From contig JBAIAC010000621.1 of assembly GCA_037349315.1 (NCBI GenBank), forward strand, positions 62,001 to 126,000: a stretch of DNA of 64,000 nt. The letters run 5' to 3'. This document shows, in pieces, positions 55,401 to 64,000 of this stretch. The notes below the pieces were generated by a model. That model did no database searches. It was not told where the DNA came from and saw nothing but the letters and a program-made list of their open reading frames with translations. The number at the start of each line of letters is the position of its first letter. Position 1 is the first letter of the stretch. A program made the position numbers and the translations under genes. The DNA is from Chelydra serpentina (taxonomy: Eukaryota > Chordata > Testudines > Chelydridae).

Positions 55401-58400
55401 TGGGCGGGGGCAGGGTGGGTCTCAGGGGTGGGGGCAGAGAGGTGTGAGCAGTGGGCAGGGTGGGTCTCAGGGGTGGGGGCAGAGAGGTGTGTGCGGGGGG
55501 CAGGGTGGGTCTCAGGGGTGGGGTCAGAGAGGTGTGGGCGGGGGGCAGGGTGGGTCTCAGGGGAGGGGGCAGAGAGGTGTGGGCGGGGGGCAGGGTGGGT
55601 CTCAGGGGAGGGGTCAGAGAGGTGTGTGCGGGGGGCAGGGTGGGTCTCAGGGGAGGGGTCAGAGGGGGTTTGGGCGGGGGCAGGGTGGGTCTCAGGGGAG
55701 GGGTCAGAGAGGTGTAGGTGGTGGCAGGGTGGGTCTCAGGGGAGGGGGCAGAGAGGTGTGGGCGGGGGGCAGGGTGGGTCTCAGGGGAGGGGTCAGAGAG
55801 GTGTGGGCGGGGGGCAGGGTGGGTCTCAGGGGAGGGGGCAGAGAGGTGTGGGCGGGGGGCAGGGTGGGTCTCAGGGGAGGGGTCAGAGGGGTTTGGGCGG
55901 TGGGCAGGGTGGGTCTCAGGGGAGGGGTCAGAGAGTTGTGGGCGGGGGGCAGGGTGGGTCTCAGGGGAGGGGTCAGAGGGGTTTGGGCGGGGGGCAGGGT
56001 GGGTGTCAGGGGAGGGGGCAGAGAGGTGTGGGCGGGGGGCAGGGTGGGTCTCAGGGGAGGGGGCAGAGAGGTGTGGGCGGGGGGCAGGGTGGGTCTCAGG
56101 GGAGGGGGCAGAGAGGTGTGGGCGGGGGGCAGGGTGGGTCTCAGGGGAGGGGTCAGAGAGGTGTGAGCGGGGGGCAGGGTGGGTCTCAGGGGTGGGGTCA
56201 GAGAGGTGTGGGTGGTGGCAGGGTGGGTCACAGGGGAGGGGGCAGAGAGGTGTGGGCGGGGGGCAGCGTGGGTCTCAGGGGTGGGGTCAGAGAGGTGTGG
56301 GTGGTGGCAGGGTGGGTCTCAGGGGAGGGGGCAGAGAGGTGTGGGCGGGGGGCAGGGTGGGTCTCAGGGGTGGGGTCAGAGAGGTGTGAGCGGGGGCAGG
56401 GTGGGTCTCAGGGGAGGGGGCAGAGAGGTGTGGGCGGGTGGCAGGGTGGGTCTCAGGGGAGGGGGCAGAGAGGTGTGGGCGGGGGGCAGGGTGGGTCTCA
56501 GGGGAGGGGGCAGAGGGGTTTGGGCGGGGGGCAGGGTGGATCTCAGGGGAGGGGGCAGAGAGGTGTGGGCGGGGGGCAGGGTGGGTCTCAGGGGAGGGGT
56601 CAGAGAGGTGTGAGCGGTGGGAAGGGTGGGTCTCAGGGGAGGGGTCAGATAGGTGTGGGTGGAGGGAAGGGTGGGTCTCAGGGGTGGGGTCAGAGAGGTG
56701 TGGGTGGTGGCAGGGTGGGTCTCAGGGGAGGGGGCAGAAAGGTGTGGGCGGGGGGCAGGGTGGGTCTCAGGGGTGGGGTCAGAGAGGTGTGGGCGGGGGC
56801 AGGGTGGGTCTCAGGGGTGGGGTCAGAGAGGTGTGTGCGGGGGGCAGGGTGGGTCTCAGGGGAGGGGGCAGAGAGGTGTGGGTGGTGGCAGGGTGGGTCT
56901 CAGGGGAGGGGGCAGAGAGGTGTGGGTGGTGGCAGGGTGGGTCTCAGGGGAGGGGGCAGAGAGGTGTGGGCGGGGGGCAGGGTGGGTCTCAGGGGTGGGG
57001 TCAGAGAGGTGTGAGCGGGGGGCAGGGTGGGTCTCAGGGGAGGGGTCAGAGAGGTGTGGGCGGGGGGAAGGGTGGGTCTCAGGAAAGGGGGCAGAGAGGT
57101 GTGGGCGGGGGGAAGGGTGGGTCTCAGGGGAGGGGGCAGAGAGGTGTGGGTGGTGGGCAGGGTGGGTCTCAGGGGTGGGGTCAGAGAGGTGTGGGCGGGT
57201 GGCAGGGTGGGTCTCAGGGGAGGGGGCAGAGAGGTGTGGGCGGGGGGCAGGGTGGGTCTCAGGGGAGGGGGCAGAGAGGTGTGGGCGGGGGGCAGGGTGG
57301 GTCTCAGGGGTGGGGACAGAGAGGTGTGGGCGGGGGGCAGGGTGGGTCTCAGGGGAGGGGGCAGAGAGGTGTGGGCGGGGGGCAGGGTGGGTCTCAGGGG
57401 AGGGGTCAGAGAGATGTGGGTGGTGGGCAGGGTGGGTCTCAGGGGAGGGGGCAGAGTGGTTTGGGCGGGGGCAGGGTGGGTCTCAGGGGAGGGGTCACAG
57501 AGGTGTGGGTGGTGGCAGGGTGGGTCTCAGGGGTGGGGGTCAGAGAGGTGTGAGCGGTGGGCAGGGTGGGTCTCAGGGGAGGGGGCAGAGAGGTGTGAGC
57601 GGTGGGCAGGGTGGGTCTCAGGGGAGGGGGCAGAGAGGTGTGGGCGGGGGGCAGGGTGGTTCTCAAGGGAGGGGGCAGAGAGGTGTGGGTGGTGGGCAGG
57701 GTGGGTCTCAGGGGAGGGGTCAGAGAGGTGTGGGCGGGGGGCAGGGTGGGTCTCAGGGGAGGGGGCAGAGAGGTGTGGGCGGGGGGCAGGGTGGGTCTCA
57801 GGGGTGGGGGCAGAGAGGTGTGAGCGGTGGGCAGGGTGGGTCTCAGGGAGGGGGCAGAGAGGTGTGGGCGGGGGGCAGGGTGGGTCTCAGGGGAGGGGTC
57901 AGAGGGGTTTGGGCGGGGGGCAGGGTGGGTCTCAGGGGAGGGGGCAGAGAGGTGTGGGCGGGGGGCAGGGTGGGTCTCAGGGGAGGGGGCAGAGAGGTGT
58001 GGGCGGGGGGCAGGGTGGGTCTCAGGGGAGGGGGCAGAGAGGTGTGGGCGGGGGGGCAGGGTGGGTCTCAGGGGAGGGGTCAGAGAGGTGTGAGCGGGGG
58101 GCAGGGTGGGTCTCAGGGGTGGGGTCAGAGAGGTGTGGGTGGTGGCAGGGTGGGGTCTCAGGGGAGGGGGCAGAGAGGTGTGGGTGGTGGCAGGGTGGGT
58201 CTCAGGGGAGGGGGCAGAGAGGTGTGGGCGGGGGGCAGGGTGGGTCTCAGGGGAGGGGGCAGAGAGGTGTGGGCGGGGGGCAGGGTGGGTCTCAGGGGAG
58301 GGGTCAGAGAGGTGTGGGCGGGGGGGCAGGGTGGGTCTCAGGGGTGGGGTCAGAGAGGTGTGAGCGGGGGGCAGGGTGGGTCTCAGGGGAGTGGTCAGAG

Positions 58401-61400
58401 AGGTGTGGGCGGGGGGCAGGGTGGGTCTCAGGGGAGGGGGCAGAGAGGTGTGGGCGGGGGGTAGGGTGAGTCTCAGGGGAGGGGGCAGAGAGGTGTGAGC
58501 GGGGGGCAGGGTGGGTCTCAGGGGAGTGGTCAGAGAGGTGTGGGCGGGGGGCAGGGTGGGTCTCAGGGGAGGGGTCAGAGAGGTGTGGGCGGGTGGCAGG
58601 GTGGGTCTCAGGGGAGGGGGCAGAGAGGTGTGGGCGGGGGGCAGGGTGGGTCTCACGGGAGGGGGCAGAGGGGTTGGGCGGGGGGCAGGGTGGATCTCAG
58701 GGGAGGGGGCAGAGAGGTGTGGGCGGGGGGCAGGGTGGGTGTCAGGGGAGGGGTCAGAGAGGTGTGAGCGGTGGGAAGGGTGGGTCTCAGGGGAGGGGTC
58801 AGATAGGTGTGGGTGGAGGGAAGGGTGGGTCTCAGGGGTGGGGTCAGAGAGGTGTGGGTGGTGGCAGGGTGGGTCTCAGGGGTGGGGTCAGAGAGGTGTG
58901 GGCGGGGGGCAGGGTGGGTCTCAGGGGTGGGGTCAGAGAGGTGTGGGCGGGGGGCAGGGTGGGTCTCAGGGGTGGGGTCAGAGAGGTGTGGGTGGTGGCA
59001 GGGTGGGTCTCAGGGGAGGGGTCAGAGAGGTGTGGGTGGGGGGCAGGGTGGGTCTCAGGGGTGGGGTCAGAGAGGTGTGGGCGGGGGCAGGGTGGGTCTC
59101 AGGGGTGGGGTCAGAGAGGTGTGGGCGGGGGGCAGGGTGGGTCTCAGGGGTGGGGTCAGAGAGGTGTGTGCGGGGGGCAGGGTGGGTCTCAGGGGAGGGG
59201 GCAGAGAGGTGTGGGTGGTGGCAGGGTGGGTCTCAGGGGAGGGGCAGAGAGGTGTGGGCGGGGGGCAGGGTGGGTCTCAGGGGAGGGGGCAGAGAGGTGT
59301 GGGCGGGGGGTAGGGTGAGTCTCAGGGGAGGGGGCAGAGAGGTGTGAGCGGGGGGCAGGGTGGGTCTCAGGGGAGTGGTCAGAGAGGTGTGGGCGGGGGG
59401 CAGGGTGGGTCTCAGGGGAGGGGTCAGAGAGGTGTGGGCGGGTGGCAGGGTGGGTCTCAGGGGAGGGGGCAGAGAGGTGTGGGCGGGGGGCAGGGTGGGT
59501 CTCAGGGGAGGGGGCAGAGGGGTTTGGGCGGGGGCAGGGTGGATCTCAGGGGAGGGGGCAGAGAGGTGTGGGCGGGGGGCAGGGTGGGTCTCAGGGGAGG
59601 GGTCAGAGAGGTGTGAGCGGTGGGAAGGGTGGGTCTCAGGGGAGGGGTCAGATAGGTGTGGGCGGGGGGCAGGGTGGATCTCAGGTGTGGGGGCAGAGAG
59701 GTGTGGGTGGTGGGCAGGGTGGGTCTCAGGGGAGGGGGCAGAGAGGTGTGGGTGGTGGCAGGGTGGGTCTCAGGGGAGGGGTCAGAGGGGTTTGGGTGGA
59801 GGGAAGGGTGGGTCTCAGGGGTGGGGTCAGAGAGGTGTGGGTGGTGGCAGGGTGGGTCTCAGGGGTGGGGTCAGAGAGGTGTGGGCGGGGGGCAGGGTGG
59901 GTCTCAGGGGTGGGGTCAGAGAGGTGTGGGCGGGGGGCAGGGTGGGTCTCAGGGGTGGGGTCAGAGAGGTGTGGGTGGTGGCAGGGTGGGTCTCAGGGGA
60001 GGGGGCAGAGAGGTGTGGGTGGGGGGCAGGGTGGGTCTCAGGGTGGGGTCAGAGAGGTGTGGGCGGGGGGCAGGGTGGGTCTCAGGGGTGGGGTCAGAGA
60101 GGTGTGGGCGGGGGGCAGGGTGGGTCTCAGGGGTGGGGTCAGAGAGGTGTGTGCGGGGGGCAGGGTGGGTCTCAGGGGAGGGGGCAGAGAGGTGTGGGTG
60201 GTGGCAGGGTGGGTCTCAGGGGATGGGGCAGAGAGGTGTGGGTGGTGGCAGGGTGGGTCTCAGGGGAGGGGGCAGAGAGGTGTGGGCGGGGGGCAGGGTG
60301 GGTCTCAGGGGAGGGGTCAGAGAGGTGTTGGCGGGGGGAAGGGTGGGTCTCAGGGGAGGGGGCAGAGAGGTGTGGGCGGGGGGCAGGGTGGGTCTCAGGG
60401 GAGGGGTCAGAGAGGTGTGGGCGGGGGGAAGGGTGGGTCTCAGGGGAGGGGGCAGAGAGGTGTGGGCGGGGGGAAGGGTGGGTCTCAGGGGAGGGGGCAG
60501 AGAGGTGTGGGTGGTGGGCAGGGTGGGTCTCAGGGGAGGGGGCAGAGAGGTGTGAGCGGTGGGAAGGGTGGGTCTCAGGGGAGGGGTCACAGAGGTGTGG
60601 GTGGTGGCAGGGTGGGTCTCAGGGGAGGGGGCAGAGAGGTGTGAGCGGTGGGCAGGGTGGGTCTCAGGGGAGGGGGCAGAGAGGTGTGGGCGGGGGGCAG
60701 GGTGGGTCTCAGGGGAGGGGGCAGAGAGGTGTGAGCGGGGGCAGGGTGGGTCTCAGGGGTGAGGTCAGAGAGGTGTGGGCGGGGGGCAGGGTGGGTCTCA
60801 GGGGAGGGGGCAGAGAGGTGTGGGTGGTGGGCAGGGTGGGTCTCAGGGGTGGGGTCAGAGAGGTGTGGGTGGTGGCAGGGTGGGTCTCAGGGGTGGGGTC
60901 AGAGAGGTGTGGGCGGGGGGCAGGGTGGGTCTCAGTGGAGGGGTCAGAGGGGTTTGGGCGGGGGGCAGGGTGTGTCTCAGGGGAGGGGGCAGAAAGGTGT
61001 GGGCGGGGGGCAGGGTGGGTCTCAGGGGAGGGGGCAGAGAGGTGTGGGCGGGGGGCAGGGTGGGTCTCAGGGGAGGGGTCAGAGAGGTGTGTGCGGGGGG
61101 CAGGGTGGGTCTCAGGGGAGGGGTCAGAGGGGTTTGGGCGGGGGCAGGGTGGGTCTCAGGGGAGGGGTCAGAGAGGTGTGGGTGGTGGCAGGGTGGGTCT
61201 CAGGGGAGGGGGCAGAGAGGTGTGGGCGGGGGGCAGGGTGGGTCTCAGGGGAGGGGTCAGAGAGGTGTGGGCGGGGGGCAGGGTGGGTCTCAGGGGAGGG
61301 GGCAGAGAGGTGTGGGCGGGGGGCAGGGTGGGTCTCAGGGGAGGGGTCACAGAGGTGTGGGTGGTGGCAGGGTGGGTCTCAGGGGAGGGGGCAGAGAGGT

Positions 61401-64000
61401 GTGAGCGGTGGGCAGGGTGGGTCTCAGGGGAGGGGGCAGAGAGGTGTGGGCGGGGGGCAGGGTGGGTCTCAGGGGAGGGGGCAGAGAGGTGTGAGCGGGG
61501 GGCAGGGTGGGTCTCAGGGGTGAGGTCAGAGAGGTGTGGGCGGGGGGCAGGGTGGGTCTCAGGGGAGGGGGCAGAGAGGTGTGGGTGGTGGGCAGGGTGG
61601 GTCTCAGGGGTGGGGTCAGAGAGGTGTGGGTGGTGGCAGGGTGGGTCTCAGGGGTGGGGTCAGAGAGGTGTGGGCGGGGGGCAGGGTGGGTCTCAGTGGA
61701 GGGGTCAGAGGGGTTTGGGCGGGGGGCAGGGTGTGTCTCAGGGGAGGGGGCAGAAAGGTGTGGGCGGGGGGCAGGGTGGGTCTCAGGGGAGGGGGCAGAG
61801 AGGTGTGGGCGGGGGGCAGGGTGGGTCTCAGGGGAGGGGTCAGAGAGGTGTGTGCGGGGGGCAGGGTGGGTCTCAGGGGAGGGGTGGGAGGGGTCAGAGG
61901 GGTTTGGGCGGGGGCAGGGTGGGTCTCAGGGGAGGGGTCAGAGAGGTGTGGGGTGGTGGCAGGGTGGGTCTCAGGGGAGGGGGCAGAGAGGTGTGGGCGG
62001 GGGGCAGGGTGGGTCTCAGGGGAGGGGTCAGAGAGGTGTGGGCGGGGGGCAGGGTGGGTCTCAGGGGAGGGGGCAGAGAGGTGTGGGCGGGGGGCAGGGT
62101 GGGTCTCAGGGGAGGGGTCAGAGGGGTTTGGGCGGTGGGCAGGGTGGGTCTCAGGGGAGGGGTCAGAGAGGTGTGGGCGGGGGGCAGGGTGGGTCTCAGG
62201 GGAGGGGGCAGAGAGGTGTGGGTGGTGGGCAGGGTGGGTCTCAGGGGAGGGGTCAGAGAGGTGTGGGCGGGGGGCAGGGTGGGTCTCAGGGGAGGGGGCA
62301 GAGAGGTGTGGGCGGGGGGCAGGGTGGGTCTCAGGGGTGGGGGCAGAGAGGTGTGTGCGGGGGGCAGGGTGGGTCTCAGGGGTGGGGTCAGAGAGGTGTG
62401 GGCGGGGGGCAGGGTGGGTCTCAGGGGAGGGGGCAGAGAGGTGTGGGCGGGGGGCAGGGTGGGTCTCAGGGGAGGGGTCAGAGAGGTGTGTGCGGGGGGC
62501 AGGGTGGGTCTCAGGGGAGGGGTCAGAGGGGTTTGGGCGGGGGCAGGGTGGGTCTCAGGGGAGGGGTCAGAGAGGTGTGGGTGGTGGCAGGGTGGGTCTC
62601 AGGGGAGGGGGCAGAGAGGTGTGGGCGGGGGGCAGGATGGGTCTCAGGGGAGGGGTCAGAGAGGTGTGGGCGGGGGGCAGGGTGGGTCTCAGGGGAGGGG
62701 GCAGAGAGGTGTGGGCGGGGGGCAGGGTGGCTCTCAGGGGTGGGGTCAGAGAGGTGTGAGCGGTGGGCAGGGTGGGTCTCAGGGGAGGGGGCAGAGAGGT
62801 GTGAGCGGTGGGCAGGGTGGGTCTCAGGGGAGGGGGCAGAGAGGTGTGGGCGGGGGGCAGGGTGGGTCTCAGGGGAGGGGGCAGAGAGGTGTGAGCGGGG
62901 GGCAGGGTGGGTCTCAGGGGTGAGGTCAGAGAGGTGTGGGCGGGGGCAGGGTGGGTCTCAGGGGAGGGGGCAGAGAGGTGTGGGTGGTGGGCAGGGTGGG
63001 TCTCAGGGGTGGGGTCAGAGAGGTGTGGGTGGTGGCAGGGTGGGTCTCAGGGGTGGGGTCAGAGAGGTGTGGGCGGGGGGCAGGGTGGGTCTCAGTGGAG
63101 GGGTCAGAGGGGTTTGGGCGGGGGGCAGGGTGTGTCTCAGGGGAGGGGGCAGAAAGGTGTGGGCGGGGGGCAGGGTGGGTCTCAGGGGAGGGGGCAGAGA
63201 GGTGTGGGCGGGGGGCAGGGTGGGTCTCAGGGGAGGGGTCAGAGAGGTGTGGCGGGGGGCAGGGTGGGTCTCTGGGGAGGGGTCAGAGGGGTTTGGGCGG
63301 GGGCAGGGTGGGTCTCAGGGGAGGGGTCAGAGAGGTGTGGGCGGGGGGCAGGGTGGGTCTCAGGGGAGGGGTCAGAGAGGTGTGGGCGGGTGGCAGGGTG
63401 GGTCTCAGGGGAGGGGGCAGAGAGGTGTGGGCGGGGGGCAGGGTGGGTCTCAGGGGAGGGGGCAGAGGGGTTTGGGCGGGGGGCAGGGTGGATCTCAGGG
63501 GAGGGGCAGAGAGGTGTGGGCGGGGGGCAGGGTGGGTCTCAGGGGAGGGGTCAGAGAGGTGTGAGCGGTGGGAAGGGTGGGTCTCAGGGGAGGGGTCAGA
63601 GAGGTGTGGGTGGTGGCAGGGTGGGTCTCAGGGGAGGGGGCAGAGAGGTGTGGGCGGGGGGCAGGGTGGGTCTCAGGGGAGGGGGCAGAGAGGTGTGGGC
63701 GGGGGGCAGGGTGGGTCTCAGGGGAGGGGTCAGAGAGGTGTGGGCGGGGGGCAGGGTGGGTCTCAGGGGTGGGGTCAGAGAGGTGTGGGTGGTGGCAGGG
63801 TGGGTCTCAGGGGTGGGGTCAGAGAGGTGTGGGCGGGGGGCAGGGTGGGTCTCAGGGGTGGGGTCAGAGAGGTGTGGGCGGGGGCAGGGTGGGTCTCAGG
63901 GGTGGGGTCAGAGAGGTGTGGGTGGTGGCAGGGTGGGTCTCAGGGGAGGGGGCAGAGAGGTGTGGGTGGGGGGCAGGGTGGGTCTCAGGGGTGGGGTCAG
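49437..64000. repeat. G-rich 45-bp satellite array, continues past the window
   Basis: About 324 tandem copies of a 45-bp unit: CAGGGTGGGTCTCAGGGGAG, then GGG(G/T)CAGAGAGGTGTGGG, then (C/T)GG(G/T)GGG. Variants include GGGGTGGGGTC, GTGTGAGCGG, GTGTGTGCGG and GAGGGGTTTGGGCGG. Because 45 is a multiple of three, frames stay open for long distances in all three forward phases (15-residue repeats such as GGSQGRGQRGVGGGQ, VGLRGGGREVWAGGR, AGWVSGEGAERCGRG). Larger blocks recur, for example 58440-58820 and 59290-59670 (shift about 849 bp) and a marked block at 60934, 61691 and 63093. Not protein-coding. Confidence 0.96.

Noticed and set aside
49368..63564. Overlapping frames of up to 1562 codons in the G-rich satellite, looking like Gly/Arg-rich structural proteins
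   Set aside because: All three phases are open at once, the peptides are simple 15-residue periods, and no splice or start context supports them. They follow from a stop-poor 45-bp unit.

Overview
This is vertebrate nuclear DNA, most likely from a turtle (Testudines). The support is: CR1 LINEs with the tandem ATTCTATG-type tail; a tRNA-headed SINE with a CR1-like tail; Penelope-like and Ty3/gypsy retroelements; hAT MITEs with 8-bp target duplications; and a KRAB zinc-finger gene whose first coding exon reads MAAEEPVQ. The genus cannot be told from the sequence. The density of GC-rich minisatellites, tRNA loci and KRAB sequence fits a microchromosomal or subtelomeric setting (inference).

Layout. 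1-2815: minus-strand Ty3/gypsy element running off the left edge (LTR, primer-binding site, gag, protease remnant, integrase). 3600-10050: a loose cluster of tRNA and tRNA-like loci (Lys-like, Arg-like, Cys, Gly, Cys, initiator Met, Met-like, Asn) among a likely solo LTR, CR1 tails and MITEs. 11470-16812: an LTR element with both LTRs, a tRNA-Ser-like primer site, a coiled-coil ORF and an unbroken 818-codon ORF, but no recognisable pol. 17661-18824: another LTR, with a hAT MITE inside it. 18836-20390: 5'-truncated CR1 with open reverse transcriptase. 20545-22115: a tRNA-Asp relic and a 28S rRNA fragment. 22748-29865: a four-exon minus-strand KRAB zinc-finger gene whose introns hold a SINE, a solo LTR, Penelope and CR1 sequence. 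31196-41672: C-rich 38-bp satellite. 41815-42390: array of GC boxes. 42555-47340: an inverted, decayed copy of the KRAB gene's 5' part, split by a CACGTG minisatellite, a hAT MITE, a CR1-type LINE and a Penelope-like element with a GIY-YIG domain. 47337-49436: CR1 scrap, unclassified sequence and a tRNA-Ser gene. 49437-64000: a 45-bp G-rich satellite that continues past the window.

The only plausible host protein gene is the minus-strand KRAB zinc-finger gene. It has an intact KRAB-A box but only two complete fingers and an altered splice acceptor, so it may be decaying. Its 5' part lies in inverted orientation on both sides of the 10.5-kb C-rich satellite, which is the main structural feature of the window. 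The very long reading frames inside the satellites come from repeat periodicity and lack of stop codons and are not annotated as genes. The best candidate for something undescribed is the two-ORF LTR element at 11470-16812.
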